Below the pieces are notes generated by a model that saw only the letters and a list, made by a program, of their open reading frames with translations, did not search any database and was not told the DNA's origin. Below, in pieces: positions 1-11,200 of a stretch of 64,000 bases of DNA (its first letter is position 1; each line of letters starts with the position of its first letter). The DNA lies in contig NC_072893.1 of assembly GCF_027943255.1 (NCBI RefSeq), positions 116,001,784 to 116,065,783 of the forward strand, given 5' to 3'. The stretch is from Anastrepha obliqua (Eukaryota > Arthropoda > Insecta > Diptera > Tephritidae). The position numbers and the translations under genes were made by a program.

Positions 1-1000
1 TGGAGCTAGCTGCATTTCCCGACTCTACACTAAGTAGCCTGGTGAAGACATTTCTTTTAGGTAGACACATCTTACTATTTATTAGGTATAACTACGCTTC
101 ACTTCTGTATAAATCCTCAAGAGCAAGATAACGAAAAGACAATATAGCAACTATTTTTGATAATCCTATACTCAAGACAAAGATCTTCGTACTTGACAAA
201 CATTTTCGTAGAATACTTCTAGTGAGCCCAAAATGGTTGGAGAAGGGATTGGAATATTCCAAATTCCTAACCTAAGTAAGTTACACAAAAAATTGACAAC
301 ATCTATCAGAAAAGGTCTCTATTAATTAAATTACTACGACTTCAGTCAACTACTTAATTAAATGTAAACATGTTTTTTTGTTTGTGGATTTTCCATATAT
401 ACTTTGATAAGTATAACTGCATTTAGTTACACAAATTGAGTCATTCACTTTGTCATTGGTAATACGAGCAGTGACAAAAGTATTAGGGTTGTTTGCACAA
501 ATATGTAAATTGTGCCGCTTATCCTTTTAAAAACACAAAATATCTACTATTGCTGCAGTGGTTGTTCAAACAAAACGACCCTTTTAGCATAACGAACTAT
601 TGATAAGTTTAGTTAAAGACTGGAGGGAGTTTTGAGGCTGACCTTTTCACGTTTATGGCGAGGTTAGCCACATGTCAATTTGTGCCTATGTAAATATTGT
701 AAATGCGCATTACATAAAATAAGCGATGAAATGAGTTAAGAGACTGAGTTGCCAAAAGATATGTGCGAATCATGCTGGATTAAAATTCCTAGATGGTACG
801 AGCAATAGAATCCATGTATAAAGAAAAGAACTAATATCTGGTACGACTTTCAAAAGGTTGAGGACGTACAGGTTTTCTTATAAATACCTAACAGTTGCGT
901 ATGGCAGATTGGTGAGTCGAAAATAAGAGTGCTATAACTAATTAATTTTCTTTATTTAATTAAAAAGCCTTCTTAGATACTACATACTTTTTTTTGACTG
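1..1000. other. AT-rich non-coding sequence
   Basis: No coding, RNA or repeat structure that I can support. The open frames here are short and have no recognisable motif. Confidence 0.5.
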
Positions 1001-1002
1001 TA

Positions 1003-1419
1003 CGAGGTTCATTTAAAAAGTTATCAGCCTTCAAAAACTGGTTTTCCAAAAACAGGTATGTCGCTGGGGACGTGGATTCCGAGACTCACAGACTCTGAAA
1101 TCAAAAAGACAAAAAGGTTCTTGTTCAGTAAGTATGCCGTTATCGTGCGAACTACAATCTTTAAAAAATAAAACTTGCCCAAAAGGCGAACGCTCAAAGA
1201 CGAAAAACTGTTTTCTGCTGCTTTTTTACTTTAAGAGTCCGAAAAAAATACTAAAATTTTGTTTTCCTAATGATTGTAGTTCACACGATAACGACATCAA
1301 TTTTACTTCATTTAAATTTTATTTCATAAAAATCGGTTCAGTTGAATCGGCTATATCTGTGTCCGTTGTTCATCTCAAGACCATTTTTTTAAGGCTTGCA
1401 ATTTTTTGAACGAGCCTCG
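1003..1419. mobile_element. Mariner-like MITE with TA target duplication
   Basis: A 417-bp element bounded by imperfect terminal inverted repeats. The left end reads CGAGGTTCATTTAAAAAG and the reverse complement of the right end reads CGAGGCTCGTTCAAAAAA; similarity continues to about 27 bp. A TA dinucleotide sits directly outside both ends (1001-1002 and 1420-1421), as in Tc1/mariner insertions. The interior has no transposase motif, so this is a non-autonomous copy. The family assignment rests only on TIR form and the TA site. Confidence 0.65.
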
Positions 1420-1867
1420 TATGGCCAAAAGAAAAAATTTTATTTTTTAATAATGGATCAGAAAATAAAATATTCCAAAAAAAAACAAAAAATCTTTTTT
1501 TGTTCCGCTTTACATGCTTTTGAATAAACACACAAAAACACCTCTTACCTCAACTGAGGCGAATGCTTTAAGTCTTTCGTCGGATAAATTACTCCTTAGA
1601 TAAGCCAGATCGTTAGATAAGCTAGATTATTTTGCAACCGCACCGCTTGTATGATGAATTTAGTTATGTGAAAATTGGCAACATTGCATTTTAAAAGTCA
1701 GTGAATTGTTTTGTAATTTTCAAAGCTTTTCTGTTTCTTCCCATTAAATGGGCTCTTATATAAGGTTTCCGTTTATAGGAAAACATCAAGAAGCATACGA
1801 GACATACGAACCCTAAAGAATGCATCTAATATACATATTAATAATTTATTTATATATTATAAATGTA

Positions 1868-2128
1868 ATGGATTGGTGCGTGACTAACATTCGGAAGTGC
1901 CGCGTTCGAATCTTCGCGCATAAAAAAAAATTTTTTTTAACAGCGGCAGGCTTTGGTACAACTTCGAGTAACTTTCTTTATCGAAAAAACAGCTCCTCAT
2001 AAAAAAACAAAAAAAAAAATGTGCCGTTCAGAGTCGAGTTAAAACTGCTATTTGTGGAAATGGAATAAGAAGCACAGCACAAATAGTTGGAGAAGCTCGA
2101 CCAAACAATAGAGGGTGTAAGCGCCAAT
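1868..2128 (+). mobile_element. tRNA-derived SINE, 5'-truncated copy
   Basis: Matches the better copy at 60414-60738 in order: GGATTGGTGCGTGAC near the A-box side, a B-box-like GCGTTCGAATCTTCGCG, an A-rich spacer, an AGCGGCAGG-type body, AGCTCCTCATAAAA, GTGCCGTTCAGAGTCG, ACAAATAG and the 3' end GTAAGCGCCAAT. The first bases of the tRNA-like head are missing or diverged. It is strongly mutated, so probably old. Confidence 0.7.
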
Positions 2129-2769
2129 GTGTCTACATACAATTTCGCAGAATTTTCTTAACCCAATATTACTCGTATTAACATTTTCCAATTAAACTAA
2201 ATAAGATTAATGAATTAACTTAAAACAGTTTAATTAAAACTGAAAAAAAATCGCTGTGAGTCTAGCCTAGACCCTCCAAATATATTTGCTGGGCTGTCGG
2301 GATGCTGTTTTAATACTGTTCGAGAGGCTAGTAAAGCTGACATTTATCCTCTAATTATATAGCAGTAATTAAAATCTACGGAGATTATATTTTCTGAGAC
2401 AATACAATGTTGCCAAATTTCGTGTAAGTTGTAACTAAAAAAATGCAACGTTGCCAAATTCTGCGAGTAGAGGATGTTTTTGTAGTTTTTGTGTTATTGG
2501 TGCTATTGGTTTCTGCACCAAGAAAAAAATTGAAAAATTTCTTTAATGAGTTTGTATATTCGACTTCAATATCTAAGAAGCGTTGCCAAATTTCATGTGC
2601 ATAAAAATATCGATATAATGGTCGAATTTGTGTAGCCTTAATTTTTTAAATTATATTCCTTCAAATTTATTTAATTTAATTTGAATAAAAATTTTTAATG
2701 AAGAACTTGCAACATTGTCATGTGTGACTGGTAGACAGTTTTGCTGAAGTTGGGGTTTAGTTTAAGCTG

Positions 2770-2960
2770 TGCTCATCATTATTATCATCTTGGCATTATA
2801 TTCCGGGGTGAACTATTGCATCCTCTACAATATGCATGCATTCTTCTCGACAGCCTGCTTCTATATTGTGAGATTTTCATATTTTGTATATCGTCTTCTA
2901 CGTCTTGCAATCATCGTCTCCTTGGCCGACCTCTCCTTCTTGCTGCGTTAGTTCAATTTA
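2770..2960 (-). pseudogene. RTE-like LINE 3' fragment (reverse-transcriptase C-terminus)
   Basis: On the minus strand near 2951-2890 the reading is AARRRGRPRRR, a stop, then LQDVEDDI. This basic R-R-G-R-P-R tail followed by an acidic segment is the C-terminus common in insect endonuclease/reverse-transcriptase retrotransposons; the stop stands where a Trp is usual. The same block recurs at 25390-25510. Nothing upstream remains open, so this is a decayed fragment without function. Confidence 0.6.
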
Positions 2961-3239
2961 AATTGTGTCTACATATATATATACTCATAAAATTGATTTT
3001 AGATTTTAGATAGAGTTGCTTAATTTCATGAAAATTGGCAACACTGTCATAAATATTATCAAAACCTCTGCAATGTTGCCAACTTTCAATGTTCCAACAA
3101 TACACATCGCAAAACAATCAGTCAAGTGCTTACATACTTATCTACTCCAATTTATGCAGGCGACTTACTGTCGCCAATTACCACTGCACTTCAATGAACT
3201 CCGGATGCTCGATGTATTTGTAGTTGTAGTTGCCTAAAT

Positions 3240-4620
3240 ATTTTCTTCAAAAATCTACCAACAGCTGTCTGCTATGACAGTCAGCCGAATTGCCCGCCAG
3301 TCTGGCTGCACGCTTTCCAAATAAGCGATAGCCACACACACATTTGTACACTCTTCACCATTTCAAATTTGTTGGAGCTACTTAAGTGTTGCTTGCTTGT
3401 TGTTGTCGGGAAATTTGCCGGAAAACTTCCCAGCATTCTGTCGCACTGGAAATTGCGTAATTTTTCGCCAATTTTCCAATATCGGCGGCCACTATGCGCC
3501 ACTGCCGCCGAATCACAGCTGTAGTTGCTGAACTAAAGCCAAAGAAATCACACAAACACCAATGGAATATGTTACCGTTACACATACAGCCATGTGTACA
3601 CACTTCCAGTCGGTGATACGAATCGGTGCCGAGCGAAAACAAGGAGCCGAAGGGCAATCCGCGAGGTGGTCGGCAAGACCAGTTCGCTCAGCATGGCTGT
3701 AGTCCTTTCGTGCATCACTAAAGTCAGTTAGTCGTTGTGCAGTACTCGTGTGGTGAACGTGAAAAAAATCTCAGCTCTGAACTTTTATTGTAAAATTAAG
3801 TGGTGCGTGCACTTAGTAGTAAAAGCTATTGAACTTTGATGGTTGCTGCATACTCAAAAGGCTTAGCCAAGCTACAAGGGCTTTAAATACGGCGCGTTGA
3901 AAGGCGGATTAAGTCATAGCTCTCATGATTTTAAGGTGCGCTAGCATTCTGCAAAACATTCACATATTCATATGTGCTTATGCTTGTGTGTGCGTGTGCA
4001 TGGAAGCTGTGCTTGATTGCTGATATTTCTGCAGTGTTTTCATTCATATTCGATTCTCAAGTGTGTACTCTAGTGTTGAAGTTGAAGCGATTTGTATTTG
4101 CACAATAGTTGTTTAGTTTGCAATCTGCAATTTTTCGGCACATACTCAGCACCTCTTGAGGGTTTGAATATTTTGTGGCGAAGGCACTTGAAGTTAACGT
4201 GTTCAAAATGCTGTGAACTAGTGTATGGATTGCGGCAAATCTCAAGTGTGGGAATTTGAAGTGTAGTTGGTCGAAAGCGTACGGAACAAGTTGCGATATA
4301 ATTTAAACGGAAAAATTTGCGATGAGTATTTTTGGGAAAATATAAATCAAAAGAGGACATCGGTGTCAAACAGAATACATCTACACTTTTTGAAAATAAC
4401 TAAACATGGGAAGATGGAAGCTTCTAAAATTTTTATATTTTTTTTTAACTTAAATTCCTATATTTAAACCAAGAAGCTTTTAAATCGTTCACAGAAATGA
4501 AGTACAGCTAAATACATTTAGCCACTACAACCAACTATTTTCTGAAAATTTAAACTCATTTCCCAGCAAACTGAACTTTTTTATAAATATATTACGACTT
4601 AAGAACCTTTGAGTTTTACT
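3240..4620. other. Non-repetitive AT-rich DNA, function unknown
   Basis: The least repetitive stretch of the left part. It contains a TCAGTT initiator-like site near 3723 but no convincing TATA box or downstream element at the right spacing, and no open frame with domain motifs. It could hold regulatory or untranslated exon sequence, which cannot be shown from sequence alone. Confidence 0.35.
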
Positions 4621-6389
4621 TACTGAAAACTGACAACATGGCATACTATTGTTTGATATATCTGTAAGCAGTCGCCTCTATTTCATATTCACAAAAAATT
4701 AGCAGATCTTATACACATGCCTATTGTGCATTATTAGACGCATGCCAAAGTAAAATTTGAGTCAAAATATGCAAAGCGAAAATTGGCAACATTACAGTTT
4801 TGTGCAAGATATCTGCTTCATTCTTTTGATCAAACTATGTTTTGCTAACTAGAGGTACACTGAAAACTTTCTGTTCATTAATATGCAGCTTCTATATTCA
4901 ATCTTTCTTTCCCTACAACTAGTTGAAAATAGTCAACATAGCCTACTCATAAATGGCTACAATTTTCTGTACATTTTGCACATCACTAAATATTTTGTTC
5001 TAGTTGGCGGCTCTTTAGAGGCATATTTCTCATAATAAATAATAGATGATGAAAGGGAAAACACGGAACCCACATATATGCTGATGCCTGAGCTTCGCTT
5101 GGTAGTCTGTATAGCATACAGTCATGTGTATGTTACATTCCGTGGGATTACCCTTAACTAGGGACTTATAACATAGCTTTGTTTATAATACATAATCTAT
5201 CCTAGACAATATGGGCCCTGGCCGCGTACTAACTTACTGAAAAGTAAAAATATAACCCCTCATTGTATCCTCCACCACCGGCAAGTGATTACGGAAGCTG
5301 TGCATTTGTAAAACGTGGAAGTTTCGAATGTAACAAGTAAAACTCACAATTTGAAAAATGGCAACGCCGCATTCCCATCAAAGAAAATCTGCTATACTTA
5401 TTTAATTTCTATTCTTGGTTCTCATAAATCTTTGAAATGCGCAAGAGTAGGAAATTAATAGGCATTAATTATTTATAACTAAGAAATGAAGAAATGGGCG
5501 TAGTTTTCATTTATGAGGCTGTTTTCCAAAGGGTCAGTTTCATAAGAAAGCTGTGAAAATTGGCAACAATGCAGCAAAAGTAAATATTACACTTGCAAAA
5601 ATTCCATCCATCCAAGAACGTGTTTTTTTTAACTCTCTGCTTGAATCATAATAATAATTCATATTATAAATAATTTTGTAGAATTACTTATGAGGACAAA
5701 ACAGGAAGAAATCGAACATTGAGCTTTTCACTAATATTTTATCTGGTGTTTCTTATTTCTTTCTATTAATTTCTTTTGACAACTTCACAAGTGAGATTCG
5801 CGAATTGATAAAAATTTTCGTCATTTTTCGCCCAGTTCTCGCTAAATTAATTCAATTTGTCTGTTTGCGGAATTTTCTTTGACGTATTTTTAAATTATAT
5901 TACGCTACTGTCCATATACCCGTAGACAAATAAAAACTGTCAAAAGCTATCCAGGCCTTTGGTCTCACTAAAGCCATTTCGATCAAAATCCCCAAGCCCT
6001 TTTGCCTAGAGTATTTCAGATTAAATGCAGACTTTTCAACTCAGACACATTTAACATAAATTGACTCTAAGGAAAGCAACTATTTCTTGCTTAACTCCTA
6101 ATTCCACTACACTCATTTTGGGGAAAGCTAACATCCTGAGTGCGGTAAAATTAAACGAGTAATTTGAAACATCAAGCTCGAAATAAATCTGTGATCAGAG
6201 AATTTTTCAGAAAACACGTGAAAAGTGGCAACTATGACTATGAAATAAAAACTCCCATGAAACGACGCATGAAATAAAAACTCAAATATTCCATATTTCG
6301 TTGTTAGTTAACGTTCAATGGCCAATGCTAAGGAAACTCTGAAAATAGGTAACGTAGCATATTTATTAGCATTTTAGCATATATGTATA

Positions 6390-6936
6390 TTAGGGCGGGT
6401 CGATTTAAAAATCACTCATTGCTCTGTGGAAATCGTATTCTAGTGATCAAAATAAGAAACTTTGCCGAAGGAACCATACCTCTAAAACGAATTCTGATGT
6501 CCCCCAATTTGGGTCGAATGAAAAATCCCACTTTGACCCATTTAGAGTGCTCCAATCGAGTCCAAATGTATGACCGACGGCCGATCCACCCCCATACAAT
6601 CATTTCAAAATATCACCATTTTTGGCATTTACTACATGAGAAAAGAAACTAAAAAGCTCGACCCAAATTGGGGGACATCAGAATTCGTTTTAGAGGTATG
6701 ATTCCTTCGACAAAGTTTCTTATTTTGATCCCTAGAATATGATTTTCACAGAGCAATGGGCGATTTTTTTGCCTCCCCACAAAATACACTAAAAGTTCGA
6801 CCCAAATTGGAGGACATCAGAATTCGTTTTAGAGGTATGGTTCCTTCGGCAAAGTTTCTTATTTTGATCCCTAGAATATGATTTTCACAGAGCAATGGGC
6901 GATTTTTTTGCCTCCCCACAAATCGACCCGGCCTAA
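6390..6936. mobile_element. Fold-back MITE with duplicated right arm
   Basis: The ends are near-perfect inverted repeats: TTAGGGCGGGTCGATTT at the left, and AAATCGACCCGGCCTAA at the right. The left arm (6390-6530) reads towards a block GACATCAGAATTCG / AAAGTTTCTTATTTTGAT that appears in inverted form twice on the right, at about 6660-6775 and 6797-6936. The two right-hand arms are close direct repeats of each other, so the element is one left arm, a spacer (6531-6655) and two right arms in tandem. No coding capacity is seen, and the target duplication is not clear. Confidence 0.75.
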
Positions 6937-8690
6937 TGTGTATAGCTTATTTCCTTTCGAGATCACCTTTATAGAAGCTTGCATTTTCAAATCCATTTAA
7001 CCGACGCCAAACTGGCCTCTGCAACCGTCCATGATTTTGCAAAGGACTCCACTGTCTCCAAATTTCCGAATCGAACATCGTGACGAATTGACAAATAAAT
7101 ACTAATGTTGTTGGTTGCTGTTTTGCTTTCTATTCCATGCGGTTTGTTGTTATGCTACACAAAAGTTTTCAATGCTGTTGTTGTTGCTTGCTTGCCGTCA
7201 TGCGACGATTCGCTGCTAAAGCAGCTGTTTTCCATGTTAGGCTTGCGGCTAAATGTACTAAGTGTAGTTGTTGCTGCAATCACATACATATGTACGAGTA
7301 TACATGTATTTGTTTTGTTTTTGGCGCTTAGCCAACAAATAATTACAATAACAAAAAACGCTCGCTAACAACAAAGTAAGCATGTACAAGCAAGAAGTTG
7401 GCTAGATGACTGACGCTGCTGGAAGCGTGTTTTGGAAAGTTTCCAACTAAAATTAAAACAAATACAAAGTATCCACTCGCCGACGACCGACTAAGGCACG
7501 AATATTCCAATGCACAAGGATGTTACGTCCTGTCGTCTATGCGCCTTCGTCGTCGCGCACATTGTTGTTATTAGTGTAGTTGCGACTGTTGTTGGTGCAT
7601 CAATCGACCGACCGACGAATCAACCAACCAACCAAGCAGCTAAGCAATCAACCAACGAACCAACGAACCTGCGAGCCATTCAGCTTGGATTTAGTCTTCG
7701 TCGAGCTTTCCAAACGGTTGCAACCGAGAAAAAGGATTATTCCAAAATAAATGCGCACCCAAACGCCTATTCTGAAATATGTTGAGAAAATTGTGAAAAT
7801 CCAGATAAATAAAGTAATTGAAATTAAAAGAGAATTTCAAAGTGAAACGAATTTGCCGGTTAGTGGATATTTTTAAGTGAACGCGTGTCTTTGGACTAGC
7901 GCACAGGCTGCAAGGCGTGAAGCAAACAAAGCGGATAGGAAAATCCAAGCTTTTGTGAAGAAAAGTAGGCAATGCTAATTTGTATGAAATTTTAATTAAG
8001 TGAAATATTTTTTAATGAGATATACCACACAAGTACAACTAAATTTTACAAAAAATAATGAATGAATAAAAAACATTAAATGAATAAAAAACATTAAATA
8101 AAATATAATCAATAAAAAATAAAAAATAATAGAAATAAAAAAATAGCAATAAATTAAATCGAGTGACCGGAGTTGAGTTACAGAAAATTTTTAATGACTA
8201 TTAAAAAACAAGTAATAAGTGGAACTATTGAAACAAATACAAATATAACAAAAATCCTGTCTTGCGAAAAATTCTGTTTATTTATGTATCATATTAATAA
8301 GTGGGTTCATTTTTGAAGAAAATTTTAGTCAATTCAATGCTTCTTTTGTTGATGGGGTGTGGCTGAGCTGAATTCAAGAAACTGTCAGTTCTTGCCGCAC
8401 TTTATAAAGACTTAAAAAAACTGAAAAAATAAAAACTTTGTTCTTAATTCAGGCCAAGCAAAACAAAAATAAAATTTTTTAATAATTTTCTTCTAATGTT
8501 CTGTGGATATTTGTAAATAAATATATGATTTTAAGGGTCGCATTTTGGGTAAATAATAAGCCAATATTTTTTCCATATTTTTATTACAATTACAACAAAT
8601 AATTCGTTAAGTTGAAGTAAAATTTGGATACTTTCTAAACTTTTTTTTTATAGAGGAGTTAAATTTTTTCTCTTTCGTTTTGAAAAATTA
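6937..8690. other. Non-coding sequence with small triplet-rich stretches
   Basis: Contains GTTGTTG-type triplet runs (7100-7330) and a CAACCAACCAA / ACCGACGAA run (7607-7665), followed by AT-rich DNA. Short open frames are artefacts of low complexity. An initiator-like CATTCAG at 7678 is noted without other promoter support. Confidence 0.4.
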
Positions 8691-10460
8691 TAAAGTAATT
8701 TTTGATGGGAAAAACCAACTTAAGAAATCGTTTTGAAAATGATTTAAATAAATTCATGTTAAATTTTTCTTAAAAGAAATCGTTTTTTGCAACCTGTTCA
8801 CAAAGATAACTTTTACTGCTTTTCTTTTAGAAAATCATTACAAAAATTAGTTGCGAATATTAATTTTTGTAAAATTTAAAAATGTTAAGGGCGAAAACTC
8901 GCAAAAAAATTTAAAAAAATATTCAATTAATTTTCTATGCATGTTTTCTCAAAAGAAAATGTTTTTTTATTTTGACCGAAAAGTAACTTCCACTGCTCTT
9001 CCTTTTCTCTGTGAAAAATTACTAAATAATAAATTAAAACTATAAAAATTTACCTGAAAATGCCTCATGAAAATTTACCAAATTAATTTTTATTAAAAAA
9101 AAATATTTCTTTTTATTATGCGACAAAAACAACTGTGTATTCTCTTTTTTCTCTTTGAAGAAGTACTAAAAAAACCTTAAGACGATTAGAATAAACCCCC
9201 AAATGCCTTGCGAGAATTTACCAAATAAATTTTATTAAATTTTTTTTTAAAGTAAAACATTTTTGTTATTCAGTTAGAAAAATAATTATCAACGTTTTTC
9301 TACTTGTTTTTTTTTTTGTTTTTAGTTTTTAATTATTTTTAGAAGACTAAAACTATAGCATAATTTAGATGACACCTTTGGGAATCACTAAATTACATTT
9401 GTGTTCAAAGTCAAAGGAAGTCAATCTTTTTACTCTGCCACAAAAATAACTTTCACCGTTCATCTTCTTCTGCTTACAAATGATTAAATAAATTAAATAA
9501 AAAAATTAAATAAAAACACCTTTTTTGATAAATTTTTTTCAAAAGAATCAAAAAATATCTGTAACTGCTCTTTTTTCTCTTTGAAAAATTAAAAAAAAAA
9601 ATTAGATGACGAAAATTCGCATAAGAAATTCTTTGAAATTATTCAACTAATTTTTTATCACATTTTTCTCTTAAGAAATACATATTTTTACTCTGTCGGA
9701 AAAATAACTATGACTGCTCTTTCTTTTCTCCTTGAAAAACTACAAAAAAAAGTAAACTAAAAACGCCTCAGAAAAATATACCAGTGAATTTTTATTAAAT
9801 TCTTCTCAAAAGAAATATTTTTTTTTACTCTGTCAGAAAAATAACTATCACTGTTCCTCTTCGTTATTTAGAAAATTATTAAAAAAATTAGAGTTGAGAA
9901 AAATAAACATAAAAACGGCTTTTGGAAAATATTCAGTTACATTTTTGTTAAATTTTTGTCAAATTAACTCACTGCTCTTTTTTTCCTCTTTGAAGAGTTA
10001 CAAAAAAAAACTAAGATGAAAAATTTAACCTAAAAACGCCTCATAAAAATATACCAAATGAATTTTTATTAAATTCTTCTCAAAAGAAATATTTTTTTTA
10101 TTCTGCCAGAAAAATAACTATCACTGTTCCTCTTCTTCTTTTTGAAAAGTATTAAAAAAATTTAGTCGAGAAAATATAACATAGAATGTTAATTTTTGTA
10201 AAGCTTTTCCCAAAAGAAATTAATTCTTTCAATCTGCCAGAAAAATATTTATCACGTTTTCCTTTTTGGTTTTAAAAAATATTTAAACATTTTTAGATGG
10301 CGAAAATGAACATAAGAAAACCTTATAAAAGAAATTCAACGAAATTTTCCTCCAATTTTTATTAGGAGAAAGAAATTTTTTTAATCACAGAATTTATATT
10401 AGTGAGACAACTTCCATTGCTTTTGGTCTTCTTTTTGAAGAATTAGTAAACTTTTTATAT
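8690..10460. repeat. AT-rich tandem array, unit about 135-165 bp, about 12 degenerate copies
   Basis: A conserved core close to CTGCCAGAAAAATAACTATC followed by ACTGTTCCTCTT recurs near 8800, 8975, 9118, 9268, 9433, 9555, 9693, 9828, 9968, 10102, 10232 and 10400. Between cores the order is constant: CTCTTTGAAAAATTA, a run of A, AAAACGCCTCA, ATATACC, GAATTTTTATTAAATT, CTCAAAAGAAAT, then a T run. Copies at 9690-10240 are the most regular. No coding potential; satellite-like. Confidence 0.75.
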
Positions 10461-10619
10461 GCAAAAATTGGCATTTGAATGGAGTTGAAAATTATAAAAA
10501 AAATTTGATTATTAATTTTTTATTAAATAAGTAATTTTTTTTAAATAAGCACCTATTACCTACATTAATTAAAAATGTAACTTTTTATATTTTTTGTTTA
10601 CTTATATTTAATTTTACTT

Positions 10620-11200
10620 TATTTATATATTATTATTTATTATTTTCCTTTAACTCCTATTGGAGCACAGAGCGTCAAATAATACAATAATTATTTTATT
10701 TTTTATTTTTATTTTATTATACTAAATTTTACTTAATTTAATTTAACTTTGCTCATTTAAAATATCTCAAAACTCGCTAAGACTAATTTCTAAAAAAATT
10801 TCAATTATTTAAATAGTTGAATTTTTATATTTTCTTCGTTGCTTATATTAAATTTTAAATCATTTTATTTTATTTTGCTTTGTTTTCATTTTATTTTAAT
10901 GAATTTTTCATTTTATTTTAATTTAAAAAATCTCAAAACATGCTAAGACTTATTTAAAAAAAAAAAATCCAATTAATTTTAATTTATTGTCTATACAATG
11001 TAATATTTTACATTTTTTTTGGAATTTCCAATCAATTTATTTCTTATTATTTTTTCCCTTTAACTCCTATTGAAGCATAGAGCATGAAATAATAATTATT
11101 TTATTTTACTTTGCTTTTATTTTATTTTACTGAATTTAACTAAATATTGTATAATTCAACTTTGCTCAAATAAAAAATTTCAAAATTTGCCAGCACTATT
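10620..11200. repeat. Second AT-rich tandem array, about 200-bp units, three copies
   Basis: The segment CCTTTAACTCCTATTGGAGC ...GAGCGTCAAATAATA... TTTTATTTTA ...CTTTGCTCA ...ATCTCAAAACTCGCTAAGAC (10640-10790) recurs at 11050-11200 with CCTTTAACTCCTATTGAAGC. A partial middle copy (10860-10950) keeps TCTCAAAACATGCTAAGAC. This array directly follows the previous one but has a different consensus. Confidence 0.65.

Larger units (their letters stand above)
1600..6380. repeat. Region with recurrent GGCAAC motif (about 12 copies, both orientations)
   Basis: A short motif close to GAAAATTGGCAACATTGCA recurs through otherwise AT-rich DNA. The GGCAAC core, or its complement, lies near 1677, 2410, 2451, 2583, 2707, 3037, 3076, 4785, 5359, 5562 and 6228, with a weaker copy near 4627. 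Spacing is irregular (about 40 bp to 1.5 kb). Flanking similarity is weak, so the ancestral unit cannot be defined by eye. A SINE and an RTE relic lie inside the region. Confidence 0.5.

Noticed and set aside
3281..3657. Overlapping minus-strand open frames in the 3.3-3.7 kb region
   Set aside because: Short, overlapping in two frames, with no domain, no codon pattern and no splice or start support.
3715..3760. TCAGTT initiator-like site as a promoter
   Set aside because: The hexamer is common by chance, the downstream-element match is off by 2-3 bases and there is no TATA box or supported transcript.
7510..7785. Open frame of 91 codons with PTNQPTNQ repeats
   Set aside because: Produced by a CAACCAAC-type simple repeat; no homologous domain and weak start.
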